From: Bog-532 sp963830385 | Lineage (GTDB): Bacteria > Actinomycetota > Actinomycetes > Streptosporangiales > Streptosporangiaceae | Direction of reading: 5' to 3' | NCBI GenBank assembly: GCA_963830385.1 | Contig: CAWHMD010000007.1 | Span: 1 to 64,000 of the forward strand | DNA length: 64,000 nucleotides | Shown: positions 36,978 to 45,800 of the stretch, in pieces | Layout of the letters: every line of letters begins with the position of its first letter | Numbering within the stretch: position 1 is the first letter of the stretch | Made by a program: the position numbers and the translations under genes | The notes under the pieces: model-generated | Databases searched by the model: none | Told to the model about the DNA's origin: nothing | The model's input: only the letters and a program-made list of their open reading frames with translations

Positions 36978-37862
36978 GTGGCGCCGGTTCAGGTGAGCGG
37001 GCCGGTGCTGACCGTGCGCCGGGTCGACGCCTACCACGCCCTGACCGTGGTCGCCCCGGCCATCGCGACCAGCTTCCGGCCCGGGCAGTTCGTTTCCGTC
37101 GCGGTCGGCGGCCCGGAATCGTCGATGCTGCTGCGCCGGGCGTTCTCCATTCACGACGTCCGCCCCGACCACGGTGGCACGATCGAGATCGTCTTCGAGG
37201 CGAACGGCCCCGGCACCCAATGGCTGGCCAGTCGCCGCAGCCGCGATCTGCTGGACGTGGTGGGGCCGCTCGGCCGCCCGTTCCCGCAGCCCCGCGAACC
37301 GGTCAGCTGCCTGCTGATCGGGACCGGGCACCACGCCGTGACGCTGTTCCCGCTGGCCGACCGGCTCCGCGAACGGGACTGCCAGATCGACTTCATGCTC
37401 GGGGCGGCCAGCGCCGACCGGGTGTTCGGGTCGCTGCGGGCCCGCCGCACCGCTCGCAGCGCCACCATCGCTACCGAGGACGGCTCGCTCGGCGTCCGCG
37501 GCCCGATCACCGGCCTGCTCAGCCAGGTCATCCACGAGGCCCGCACCGACCTCATCTACGCCTCCGCCCCGCTGGCCGTGCTGCGTGAGGTGGTGGCGCT
37601 GGCCGGCCGCTACGACCTGCCGGTCCAGGCCCTGGTCGAGCAGCCGATGGCCTGCGGTACCGGGGTGTGCATGAGCTGCGTGCTGCCGGTGCTGGGCTCG
37701 GACGGCATCACCCGCATCGTCCGGTCCTGCACCGACGGCCCGGTGTTCCGGGCCGACCTGGTGCGCTGGGACGACGTGGGCACGGTCCCGTTCGACGCGC
37801 TCGGCGCGCCCGGCTGGAAGCCGCCCCGGATGTCCCCGCGGGGAGCGGGCCATGGCGGCTGA
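36978..37862 (+). CDS. pyrK: Dihydroorotate dehydrogenase electron-transfer subunit (PyrK)
   Basis: A 294-residue ferredoxin-reductase-type subunit. The FAD domain has RPGQFVSVAV and LLRRAFSIHD, and an NAD-binding domain follows. The C-terminal [2Fe-2S] Cys set is visible in PMACGTGVCMSCVLPV plus the later Cys in IVRSCTDGPVF. It lets class 1B PyrD pass electrons to NAD+. GTG start after an aggcagga box, 26 bp after carB. The end overlaps pyrD by 11 bp. The usual GCG/GIG motif of the NAD domain reads GTGHHA here. Confidence 0.93.
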   Translation: MAPVQVSGPVLTVRRVDAYHALTVVAPAIATSFRPGQFVSVAVGGPESSMLLRRAFSIHDVRPDHGGTIEIVFEANGPGTQWLASRRSRDLLDVVGPLGRPFPQPREPVSCLLIGTGHHAVTLFPLADRLRERDCQIDFMLGAASADRVFGSLRARRTARSATIATEDGSLGVRGPITGLLSQVIHEARTDLIYASAPLAVLREVVALAGRYDLPVQALVEQPMACGTGVCMSCVLPVLGSDGITRIVRSCTDGPVFRADLVRWDDVGTVPFDALGAPGWKPPRMSPRGAGHGG

Positions 37863-38808
37863 CCTGCGGGCCCGGCTCGGCCACGTCGAGCTGCCGACCC
37901 CGATCCTGACCGCCGCCGGCTGCGCCGGCACCGGCCGCGAACTGGCCCAGTACATCGACGTGGCCAAGATCGGCGCGGTCGTGACCAAGTCGATCATGCT
38001 CGAGCCGCGGGCGGGCCGCCCCACCCCGCGCACCGCCGAAACCGCCGGCGGCCTGCTCAGCTCGGTCGGCCTGCAGGGCCCCGGCGTCGACGCCTTCCTG
38101 CAGCGCGACCTGGCCTGGCTGCTGTCCCGGGGCGCCCGCACGGTGGTGTCGATCGCGGGCAGCAGCGTGGGGGAGTACGCCGAACTGGCCGTCCGGCTGT
38201 CGGATGCGGCCGGCGTGACCGCCATCGAGCTCAACCTGTCCTGCCCCAACGTCGAAGGCCGCGGCCGGGACTTCGCCTCCGAGCCCGAAGCCGCCGCCCA
38301 GGTGGTCGAGGCCGTCCGGGCCGCCGCCCGCTACGACATCCCCGTCATCGCCAAGCTTTCCCCCGACGTCACCGACATCGTGACCGTGGCCCGCGCCTGC
38401 ACCGCGGCCGGGGCCGACGCCCTGTCCATGATCAACACCGTGCCCGGCATGGCCATCGACACCGCGACCATGCGCCCCGCCCTGACCGGCGGCATGGGCG
38501 GGCTGTCCGGCCCGGCCATCCGCCCGATCGCGGTCCGCTGCATCTGGCGCACCCGCCAGGCCCTGCCGGAAGTCCCCATCATCGGCATCGGCGGCGTCCG
38601 CACCGGCCGCGACGCCCTCGAGCTGATCCTGGCCGGCGCCTCCCTGGTCGGCGTGGGCACGGTCATCTTCCACGACCCGTCGGCCTGCGCCCGCATCCAG
38701 CGCGAGCTGGAAGAAGAGCTCGCCGCCCGCAACGTCGACCGCATCTCCGACCTCACCGGCCTGGCCCACCAGCCCCCCGGCGCCCCCCTCCGCGCCCCCC
38801 TGTTCTGA
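37852..38808 (+). CDS. pyrD: Dihydroorotate dehydrogenase, class 1B catalytic subunit
   Basis: A 318-residue FMN TIM barrel that oxidises dihydroorotate to orotate. The class 1 catalytic Cys is in IELNLSCPNVEGRG, and FMN and substrate blocks are LQGPGVDAFL, VIAKLSPDVTD, SMINTVPGMAID and IIGIGGVRTGRDALELILAGASLVGVGT. Partnership with the adjacent pyrK identifies class 1B, unlike the quinone-linked class 2 enzyme of many actinobacteria. It is the last gene before the IS insertion that separates pyrF. Confidence 0.95.
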   Translation: MAADLRARLGHVELPTPILTAAGCAGTGRELAQYIDVAKIGAVVTKSIMLEPRAGRPTPRTAETAGGLLSSVGLQGPGVDAFLQRDLAWLLSRGARTVVSIAGSSVGEYAELAVRLSDAAGVTAIELNLSCPNVEGRGRDFASEPEAAAQVVEAVRAAARYDIPVIAKLSPDVTDIVTVARACTAAGADALSMINTVPGMAIDTATMRPALTGGMGGLSGPAIRPIAVRCIWRTRQALPEVPIIGIGGVRTGRDALELILAGASLVGVGTVIFHDPSACARIQRELEEELAARNVDRISDLTGLAHQPPGAPLRAPLF

Positions 38809-38904
38809 CAGCTTTGCCGCCGGCGGAGCGCTTCGGGTCGCCCTCGTGCGCAAGCCGCGCCCCACCCACCACTCGCGCCACATGCGCACCACCCAACCCT
38901 CAAG

Positions 38905-38940
38905 CCACACACGCCCAGCGAGCCTCGCCACTAGGTGTGG
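38905..38940. repeat. Short hairpin repeat, copy 1
   Basis: An inverted pair ccacac (38905-38910) and gtgtgg (38935-38940) encloses agcctcgccacta. A related hairpin with the same core lies at 63332-63356. Confidence 0.45.
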
Positions 38941-39261
38941 ACTTCCGGTTTGGGTACGTTTCCCCGCAGCATTTGCGGTGTCTTGTTTCAGGACATGGCG
39001 GACGGGGTGTCTCAAGACATAGCGGACCGGGTGGGCGGCGTGGTGTCCGTGCCGGGTGGTGCTGGCGGGGTTGGCTGCCGGGATGTCGAAGGCCCGGCTT
39101 GTCATCACCGCTGTTACTGCCGAGAACCGCCCGGTGAGCGAGGTTGCGCGGTCTTACGGGGTGTCGCGTTCGTGGATCTATGAGCTGCTGGCCCGTTACC
39201 AGGCCGAGGGTGAGGCGGCGTTCGAGCCGCGGTCGCGGCGGCCCGGGTCCTCTCCGCGGTC

Positions 39262-40186
39262 GGGGCGGTATAGACCGGCCGCAGCGCCGCGGCGACCTTC
39301 TTGGGTCGCCGTAGGACACGAACCGCATCGACGATCGCAGCAGGTGCACGGTGCAGGTCTGCACCATCGCGGCCGGCCAGGTCGCCTCGATCGCCTCGGG
39401 GAAGCCGGTCAGCCCGTCACAGCACACGATCAGCACATCGCGGATGCCGCGGTTGCGCAGCTCGGCGCAGACCCCGGCCCAGAACTTGGCGCCCTCGGTG
39501 GCCTGGACCCAGATGCCCAGCACGTGCTTGATGCCATCCAGGTCGATCCCGACGGCGATGTGGGCGGCCTTGTTGCGGACGGTGTGGCCGTCGCGGACCT
39601 TGACCACCAGGGCGTCCAGGTAGATCACCGGGTAAAGCTCTTCCAGCGGCCGCCCCTGCCAGGCCTTGACCTCCTCAGCGACCGCGTCGGTGATCTTGGA
39701 GATCGTGTCGTGGGACAGCTCGGTGCCGATGGTGCGGGCCAGGTGATGCTGGATGTCACGGATCGTCATCCCGCCCGCATAAAGGGAGATGATCATCTCG
39801 TCCAGGCCGCCCACCCGGCGGGTGCCCTTGGGCACCAGAGCCGGCTCAAAGCTGCCGTCCCGGTCCCGCGGCACCGCCAGCGGCACCCGCCCGACCTCGG
39901 TCTCCAGGGTCTTGGGGGTGGTCCCGTTCCGGGAATTGGGATAGCCCCGCCCGGCCGGGTCGCCCTTGTCATAGCCCAGGTGGCTGGTCAGCTCCGCGGC
40001 CAGGCCCCGCTCCAGCACCGCCTTGACCATCTCCGGCAAGAACCCGCCCTCACCGGTCAGCGCCAGCTCCCCGGACTCGGCGCGCCTGATCACCCGGTCC
40101 AGCACCCCAGCCTCGGCCAGCTCATCCACCATCGCCCGGGCCGCACCCACGTCCCCGGCCTCAGCACCATCATCCGTCATGGTCAT
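39262..40186 (-). pseudogene. IS256-family (mutator-type) transposase, 3'-truncated and frameshifted
   Basis: Starts MTMTDDGAEAGDVGAARAMVDE and keeps the mutator-family blocks SHLGYDKGDPAGRGYPNSRNGTTPKTLETEVG, PVIYLDALVVKVRDG (first catalytic Asp) and VLIVCCDGLTGFPEAIEATWP (second Asp). After SMRFVSYGDP a one-base shift near 39300 moves into KKVAAALRPVYTAP in another frame. The remaining C-terminal part with the catalytic Glu is missing. The open frame beyond the junction reads IS481 DNA on the wrong strand. Confidence 0.8.
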
Positions 40187-40241
40187 CTGTGTACTCCTTC
40201 ACCGAAGAAATGATCTTGTACACAGACCATCTGACAGGCCC
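39262..40241 (-). mobile_element. IS256-family fragment nested in the IS481 element
   Basis: The right end (40241) has a terminal sequence gggcctgtcagatgg, read on the minus strand, typical of IS256 ends. The left end lacks a terminal repeat and stops inside the transposase gene. The sequence tccgcggtc occurs at both junctions (39253-39261 and 40247-40255). It is either a 9-bp target duplication or the microhomology used in losing the 3' part of the element. Confidence 0.7.
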
Positions 40242-41331
40242 GCCCGTCCGCGGTCAGCCCGGGCACGGTCGAGCTGATCGCCCGGCTTCGCAAGGAGCTG
40301 GCCGGCCAGGGGCTGGACGCCGGGCCGCACACCATCGCCTGGCACCTGGCCCGGCATCACCATGTCACGGTGTCGCCCGCGACCGTCAGCCGTTACCTGG
40401 CCCGCCTCGGGCTGGTCACCCCGGACCCGGCCAAGCGGCCCCGGTCGTCGTATGTCCGGTTCGAGGCCGAGCTGCCCAACCAGTGCTGGCAATCCGATTT
40501 CACCCAGTACCCGCTGGCCGGCGGTCCCGGCGCCGAGATCTTGACATGGCTCGACGACCATTCCCGCTACGCCCTGTCCGTCACCGCGCACCGCCGGGTC
40601 ACCGCAGCGGACGTGCTGGCTGCCTTCCAGGCGGCCAGCGGGCGGCACGGCACCCCGGCCTCCACCCTGACCGACAACGGCATGGTCTTCACCACCCGCC
40701 GGCACGGGCGCGGCAGCAACCTCCTGGAAGCCGAACTGCGCCGCCGCGGTGTTCAGCCGAGAACGGGAAGCCCAACCACCCCCAGACCCAGGGCAAGGTC
40801 GAGCGGTTCCAGCAAACCCTCAAGAAATGGCTGGCCGCCCGCCCCGCCCAGCCCGCGGCCATCGCCGCCCTCCAAGCCCTCCTGGACGAGTTCACCGACC
40901 TCTACAACACACGCCGCCCGCACCGCTCACTCCCGCACCAGGCTGTCCCCGCCACCGCCTACGCCGCCCGCCCCAAAGCCACCCCCGGCCCTTTCAGCCA
41001 CGCACCAGATCAGCAGGTCCGCACCAGAACCACCGGCCAAGACGGCAAGATCCTCCTCAGCCTGAACGGCCAGCGGCACCACATCGCCACCGGCCGCCAG
41101 CACGCCCGCACCCGCGTCCTGATCCTCCTCAGCGGCCTCGACACCCGCATCATCAACGCCGCCACCAGCGAACTCATCCGCGAGCTCACCATCAACCCAG
41201 ACCGCGGCTACCAGCCCACCGGCCAACCACCCGGCCGCCCCCAAGACCAGCACCCAAAATAGGGGGCAACCTGTCCGCTATGTCTTGAAACATGACACCC
41301 GCAGTACGTGCGGGAAACCGTACCCAAACCG

Positions 41332-41673
41332 GGCCTCGCAGCCTACGCGCTCGGCCACTGAACGTTCAGGAGCAACTCAGCGTATAGATGGGTATACCTA
41401 CAGTGCCGCGTGGAGCGCAGCAACAGGGCCGACACCGGGGGAGGGGCTGATGTGACGGCATGGACTCGAACTTCGATGCGCGGAGCGCACAGCGCCCCGG
41501 GTGCATTACGCTCGAAACGGCCGCGCGCGGGCCCGCTCGCACCAGGTCAGCGGCAATCTGCCAAATTCAGCCGCCCCGAGTGCCCGCGATGTGTGAGCGT
41601 TAACAACTCGGGCGCCCCCGGCAGCTGATCAGTACGAGCCAGCAGAAGCGCAGCACGAGCCGAAGGAGTGGCC
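41332..41673. other. Region between the IS481 element and pyrF
   Basis: About 340 bases that now form the 5' region of pyrF. AT-richer blocks at about 41378-41402 (gtatagatgggtataccta) could supply a promoter. A reading frame of 72 codons at 41410-41628 lacks a ribosome-binding site and is not supported. Confidence 0.4.
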
Positions 41674-42405
41674 TTGGCTATCCCCGCGCCAGTCGCCGTC
41701 GCACTGGACGCACCCGATCTGGAGACGGCCGCGCTCTGGGCCGACCTGGTAACGCCGCACGTCAGCACCGTCAAAATCGGCCTCGAGCTCTACCTGCGGT
41801 ACGGGCCCGACGTGGTCGCGTCGATCCGCGGGGCCAGCACCGTCCGGGTCTTCCTCGACCTGAAGCTGCATGACATCCCGGCCACCGTGGCCCGCTCCGC
41901 CCGGACCGTCGCCCGCCTGCACCCGGACCTGCTGACTGTCCACGCCAGCGGCGGCCCCGACGTCATCAAGGCCGCGACCGAGGCTGCCCCGGACACCACG
42001 ATCGCCGCGGTGACCCTGCTGACCTCGCTCAGCGAGGAACAGCTGTGCCTGATCGGGGTCATCGGCAACGTCCACGACATCGTGCTGCGGCTGTCCACGC
42101 TGGCGGTCGAGGCTGGCGCCCGCGCCCTGGTCTGCTCGCCCCGCGAGGTAAGCGCGGTCCGGGCCGAGGTCGGCCCGGACATCAAGCTGATCACGCCCGG
42201 CGTCCGCCCGGCCGGGTCCGCCACCAACGACCAGGCCCGGGTGGCGACGCCCGAGGAAGCGGTCCTGGCCGGGTCGGACCTGCTGGTCATCGGGCGCCCC
42301 ATCACCGGCGCGGCCGACCCGGGCGCGGCTGCCGCCGGGGTGGCCGCCTCGCTGCGCCGCCTGGCCACGGTGTCCGGCACCCCGCCCACATCGGTTGTGC
42401 GCTGA
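41674..42405 (+). CDS. pyrF: Orotidine 5'-phosphate decarboxylase
   Basis: A 243-residue TIM barrel that converts OMP to UMP. The catalytic Asp-Lys-Asp set lies in VFLDLKLHDIPATVARSA. VKIGLELYLRYG and LITPGVRPAGSATNDQARVATP (phosphate-binding loop) also match. The TTG at 41674 is preferred because the aaggag box at 41663-41668 sits 5 nt before it but abuts the GTG at 41668. Normally the next gene after pyrD in this operon, here it is separated by about 2.9 kb of IS sequence. Confidence 0.94.
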   Translation: MAIPAPVAVALDAPDLETAALWADLVTPHVSTVKIGLELYLRYGPDVVASIRGASTVRVFLDLKLHDIPATVARSARTVARLHPDLLTVHASGGPDVIKAATEAAPDTTIAAVTLLTSLSEEQLCLIGVIGNVHDIVLRLSTLAVEAGARALVCSPREVSAVRAEVGPDIKLITPGVRPAGSATNDQARVATPEEAVLAGSDLLVIGRPITGAADPGAAAAGVAASLRRLATVSGTPPTSVVR

Positions 42406-43235
42406 CACCCCCGCCACCAGCCGCCGCCCCTGAGCCGCTGCCACAGCCGCCGCCCCTGAGCCGCTGCCAGCCGCCGCCGCCAAGCCGTCGGCCGCCAAAC
42501 CGCCGCTCTTAGCCGGGGCCGTCGCTATCAGCTAGCGTGAAATGATCGATCAATTACTCGCCTGCGAGTAAGGCCGTCAGTAAGGCAGCTTGCGATTCGT
42601 ATGCACATCATTGACGGCGCGATAGATGCGGTTGGTGTTGAAACGTAAAATATTTACTTAAGCGGTAAGGGTGGTAGCGTATCCGTTTCCATGGGATTGC
42701 GTCGCCTTGCTTGTACGTCGTACAGCACGCTAACGAGATACCGCTCCCCGCCGTCAAGGCTTGTCATCATATGCGCATCGGCAGCTGTCAAATCGGGGCC
42801 ATCGTGCTCGGGGCTGCGCATGATCGACAGCCACTCGCGAACCAGTAAGCCGCTCCGGTTAGCCGGGCCGCGGTGATTGGCGGCCGCCCAGTGAAGGCCC
42901 AGTGAAGGACGCAGTGAAGGGCCCAGTGAAGGGCCCAGCGAACTAATCTCCGCGCTGCCGTTCAAGAACGGCAGCAGTTGGCTTACTCTGGCGATGGGCG
43001 GCTTATAGTAGTGCCCTTGGCGCCGAGGTTGTACTACACATTCGGCCGACGCGTACCGGTAGGCGGAGAGCTTGTGACCGTTGATTGCGTGCTCAGAGTA
43101 ACCAACTGATCACTGAGAGTAATATCCCTAAATTTATTGTGACATAAACGGGGATTCGCGTTGCCGAAAGGTACGCTTACTCGCTAGTTTCACCGCCACC
43201 AACGTTTTTCCCAACGAAACCCGAGGTGACCTCGA
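42406..43235. other. Long AT-richer intergenic region between pyrF and mihF
   Basis: About 830 bases. It holds two 24-26-bp tandem repeats (from 42421), an AT-rich tract (about 42530-42680), five ~11-bp units built on cccagtgaagg (about 42886-42941) and a perfect hairpin at 42954-42975. A minus-strand frame of 103 codons (42654-42965) reads through these repeats and lacks support. The mihF promoter must lie near 43000-43200. Confidence 0.45.
42954..42975. terminator. Perfect hairpin downstream of pyrF
   Basis: Nine bases (42954-42962) pair with 42967-42975 around a 4-nt loop. No T-tract follows. It could end pyrF transcription or be part of the repeat cluster. Confidence 0.35.
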
Positions 43236-43556
43236 GTGGCTCTTCCTCCCCTCACTCCAGATCAGCGCGCGGCAGCCTTGGAGAAGGCGGCCAGAGCTCG
43301 CAAAGAACGCGCAGAGGTGAAGAATCGCCTCAAGCGCGGAGCCACCACCCTCTCCGACGTCATCAAGGAAGGCTCGACCGATGACGTCATTGGCAAGATG
43401 AAGGTCTCGGCCCTGCTCGAGTCGATGCCCGGTGTGGGTAAGGTTCGCGCTAAGCAGATCATGGAACGGCTCGGCATCGCCGAGTCCCGGCGTGTCCGTG
43501 GTCTGGGGGCGAACCAGCGCTCGGCGCTCGAGCACGAGTTCGGCGCTGACATCTGA
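43236..43556 (+). CDS. mihF: Actinobacterial integration host factor
   Basis: A 106-residue nucleoid protein of the mIHF/sIHF type, unrelated in fold to E. coli IHF. The charged helix (AALEKAARARKERAEVKNRLKRG) is followed by a helix-two-turn-helix, LLESMPGVGKVRAKQIMERLGIAESRRVRGLGANQRSALEHEF. It bends DNA and is needed for phage L5 integration in mycobacteria. GTG start after a cgaggtgacc region. Its placement before gmk is conserved in actinobacteria. Confidence 0.95.
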   Translation: MALPPLTPDQRAAALEKAARARKERAEVKNRLKRGATTLSDVIKEGSTDDVIGKMKVSALLESMPGVGKVRAKQIMERLGIAESRRVRGLGANQRSALEHEFGADI

Positions 43557-43613
43557 GCCGGGCAACTGACAGGCAACTGATTCTGACAGCAGATTCCGGG
43601 AGGGCACGGGGGC

Positions 43614-44267
43614 ATGGTCGCCCAGTCCGGCGATTTCGTGCGCGGCTCCGCCACCCCCGGCGGAGCCGCGAGGCTGGGCGGTGGATACTGCCTAACCATG
43701 CGGAAGTTCTCCCGGCTGACCGTGCTCTCCGGGCCCTCGGGGGTCGGGAAGAGCACGGTCGTCGCGGAGCTGCGGCGCAGCCATCCTGAGCTGTGGCTTT
43801 CGGTCTCAGCCACGACTCGCGCGCCGCGGCCCGGTGAAGCCGATGGTCGCGAATACTTTTTTGTGGATGAGGCCGAATTCGACCGTATGGTCGCGGGGGG
43901 CGATCTACTGGAATGGGCGGAGTTCGCCGGAAATAAGTACGGAACACCGCGAAAGCCGCTCGAAGAGAAACTGGCGGCGGGCATTCCCTGTCTCCTGGAG
44001 ATAGACGTGGCCGGTGCCCGGCAGGTGCGCAAGACCATGCCGGACGCGCGCCTGGTGTTCCTGGCCCCGCCGTCCTGGGAAGAATTGGTGCGCCGGCTCA
44101 CCGGCCGCGGTACCGAGCCGCCGGAGGTCATCGCCCGGCGCCTCGACGCCGCCCGGCTGGAGCTCGCGGCCGAGAGCGAGTTCGACCTCACCCTGGTCAA
44201 CACGTCCGTCCAGGAAGTGTGCCGCCAGGTGATAGCCTTGGTTTTTGGCTCATCAGAGCAATGCTGA
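43614..44267 (+). CDS. gmk: Guanylate kinase
   Basis: Up to 217 residues. It phosphorylates GMP to GDP. P-loop VLSGPSGVGKST, GMP-binding SVSATTRAPRPGEADGREYFFV, then LEWAEFAGNKYGTPRKPLEE and LLEIDVAGARQVRKTMPDARLVFLAPPSWEEL. The ATG at 43614 has the better ribosome-binding site (gggaggg). The ATG at 43698 (MRKFSRLTVLSG) gives the compact family N-terminus, so the start is open. It overlaps the possible upstream start of rpoZ. Confidence 0.94.
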   Translation: MVAQSGDFVRGSATPGGAARLGGGYCLTMRKFSRLTVLSGPSGVGKSTVVAELRRSHPELWLSVSATTRAPRPGEADGREYFFVDEAEFDRMVAGGDLLEWAEFAGNKYGTPRKPLEEKLAAGIPCLLEIDVAGARQVRKTMPDARLVFLAPPSWEELVRRLTGRGTEPPEVIARRLDAARLELAAESEFDLTLVNTSVQEVCRQVIALVFGSSEQC

Positions 44268-44292
44268 GCCTTCTGACGACGAAAGGCGTGAC

Positions 44293-44556
44293 GTGGCAGG
44301 CACTCCCGCCGCCGATGGCATTATCAACCCGCCGATCGACGACCTTCTGGGCGTCGTGGACAGCAAGTACCAGCTCGTGATCATGGCCGCGAAGCGGGCG
44401 CGCCAGATCAACGCGTACTACTCCCAGCTGGGCGAGGGCCTGCTGGAGTACGTGGGCCCGCTGGTCGAGACCAGGGTCCAGGAGAAGCCGCTGTCGATCT
44501 CGCTGCGCGAGGTCCGGGACGGCCTGCTCTCGGTCGAGCCCACCAACGAGGCCTGA
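44293..44556 (+). CDS. rpoZ: DNA-directed RNA polymerase omega subunit
   Basis: An 87-residue subunit that helps assemble RNA polymerase. The motifs IINPPIDDLLGVVDSKYQLVIMAAKRARQINAYYSQLGEGLLEYVGPLVET and EKPLSISLREVRDGLL are diagnostic. GTG at 44293 follows a gaaagg box and matches family starts. An in-frame ATG at 44245 would overlap gmk. gmk-rpoZ-coaBC order is conserved in actinobacteria. Confidence 0.95.
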   Translation: MAGTPAADGIINPPIDDLLGVVDSKYQLVIMAAKRARQINAYYSQLGEGLLEYVGPLVETRVQEKPLSISLREVRDGLLSVEPTNEA

Positions 44557-44591
44557 CCCTCAGGTCCGGCCGCCGCAGCCGCCAAGCCGTC

Positions 44592-45800
44592 ATGGCCCCG
44601 CAGGTTATCCTGGGTGTGTCCGCCGGTATCGCGGCGTACAAGGCGTGTGAGCTGCTTCGCAGGCTGACCGAGAGCGGTCATCGCGTCCGGGTGATCCCAA
44701 CCCCGGACGCGCTGCATTTCGTGGGCGAACCGACCTGGGCGGCGCTGTCCGGCCAGCCGGTCAGCACCGACGTGTGGACCGGCGTCGAGGAGGTCCCGCA
44801 CGTCCGGCTCGGCCAGAGCGCCGACCTGGTGGTGGTGGCCCCGGCCACCGCCGACCTGCTGGCCCGCGCGGCTACCGGCCGGGCCGGCGACCTGCTCACC
44901 GCGACGCTGCTGACCGCGCGCTGCCCGGTGCTGTACGCCCCGGCCATGCACACCGAGATGTGGGAACACCCGGCCACCCAGGCCAACGTGGCCCTGCTCC
45001 GGGACCGGGGCGCGGTCGTGCTCGACCCGGCCCGCGGCCGGCTGACCGGGGCCGATTCCGGCCCGGGACGGCTGCCCGAGCCCGCCGAGATCTTCGCGGC
45101 CGCCGTCCGGCTGCTGGCCCGCGGCGCCGCCGGGCTCGGCCAGGACCTGGCCGGCCGCACGGTGGTGGTGTCGGCGGGCGGGACCCGCGAGGAGCTGGAC
45201 CCGGTGCGGTTCCTCGGCAACTGGTCATCCGGCCGCCAGGGCTACGCGTTCGCAGAGACCGCGGTCGCCCGCGGGGCCAAGGTGACCGTGGTGGCGGCCA
45301 ACGTGTCGCTGCCCGACCCGGCCGGCAGCCGGGTGATCCGCGTCACCTCCGCCCGCCAGCTGCGCGAGGCGATGCTGGCCGAGGCCCCCAGCGCCGACGC
45401 GCTGGTGATGGCGGCGGCGGTGGCCGACTTCCGCCCCGCCGCCCGGCAGGAAGCCAAGATAAAAAAAGAAACGGGTGCTGACGCCGTCCCCGCCCCCATC
45501 GAGCTGGTCCGCAACCCCGACATCCTGGCCGAGCTGTCCGCCCGCCGCGCGCCGGGGCAGATCGTGGTCGGCTTCGCCGCCGAGACCGAGCTGGACCTGG
45601 CCGGCAGCCGCGCCAAGCTGGCCCGCAAGGGCTGTGACCTGCTGGTGGTCAACCGGGTGGGGAACGGCCTGGCCTTCGGCACCGCCGACAACGAGGCCGT
45701 CGTGCTCGGCGCCGACGGATCGCAGACGGTGATCGCCAAGGTGGCCAAGGACGTCCTCGCCGATCGGGTCTGGGATCTGGTCCTGGCCCAGCTCAGCTGA
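44592..45800 (+). CDS. coaBC: Bifunctional CoaBC (phosphopantothenoylcysteine synthetase/decarboxylase)
   Basis: A 402-residue coenzyme A enzyme. The N-terminal FMN-dependent decarboxylase (CoaC) shows ILGVSAGIAAYKACELLRRL, the His in EEVPHVRLGQSADLVVVAPATADLLA and PAMHTEMWEHPATQANVALLRDRG. The C-terminal synthetase (CoaB) starts at VVVSAGGTREELDPVRFLGNWSSGRQGYAFAE. It contains VMAAAVADFRPA with KIKKETG, and VGFAAETE. It lies 35 bp after rpoZ. Confidence 0.95.
   Translation: MAPQVILGVSAGIAAYKACELLRRLTESGHRVRVIPTPDALHFVGEPTWAALSGQPVSTDVWTGVEEVPHVRLGQSADLVVVAPATADLLARAATGRAGDLLTATLLTARCPVLYAPAMHTEMWEHPATQANVALLRDRGAVVLDPARGRLTGADSGPGRLPEPAEIFAAAVRLLARGAAGLGQDLAGRTVVVSAGGTREELDPVRFLGNWSSGRQGYAFAETAVARGAKVTVVAANVSLPDPAGSRVIRVTSARQLREAMLAEAPSADALVMAAAVADFRPAARQEAKIKKETGADAVPAPIELVRNPDILAELSARRAPGQIVVGFAAETELDLAGSRAKLARKGCDLLVVNRVGNGLAFGTADNEAVVLGADGSQTVIAKVAKDVLADRVWDLVLAQLS

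Larger units (their letters stand above)
39083..41262 (+). pseudogene. IS481-family transposase, interrupted and frameshifted
   Basis: The N-terminal HTH (MSKARLVITAVTAENRPVSEVARSYGVSRSWIYELLARYQAEG) runs to about 39255, where the IS256 fragment enters. The frame resumes at SAVSPGTVELIARLRKELAGQGLDAG (about 40247) into the rve/DDE core: CWQSDFTQYPLAGG and WLDDHSRYALS, then STLTDNGMVFTT. Near 40755 it shifts frame and continues as NGKPNHPQTQGKVERFQQTLKKWLA to 41262. The catalytic Asp and Glu are therefore split over three pieces, and no active enzyme can be made. Confidence 0.8.
38946..41331 (+). mobile_element. IS481-family insertion sequence, decayed and interrupted
   Basis: The ends are long imperfect inverted repeats of about 55 bp, both starting cggtttgggtacg and both containing tgtc-ttgtttca-type and agcggac blocks (left from 38946, right ending 41331). 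Inside is a plus-strand IS481-type transposase with two defects: an IS256-family fragment at about 39262-40241 and a downstream frameshift near 40755. No clear target duplication was found. The element separates pyrD from pyrF. Confidence 0.75.

Noticed and set aside
41450..41500. tRNA-like stretch (gactcgaac) near pyrF
   Set aside because: Only a T-loop-like word. No acceptor or anticodon stems can be folded.
41410..41628. 72-codon ORF before pyrF
   Set aside because: No ribosome-binding site and shadow-like Arg/Pro/Ser composition.
42654..42965. 103-codon minus-strand ORF between pyrF and mihF
   Set aside because: Its N-terminal part is only translated tandem repeats, no ribosome-binding site precedes it, and no domain is recognisable.
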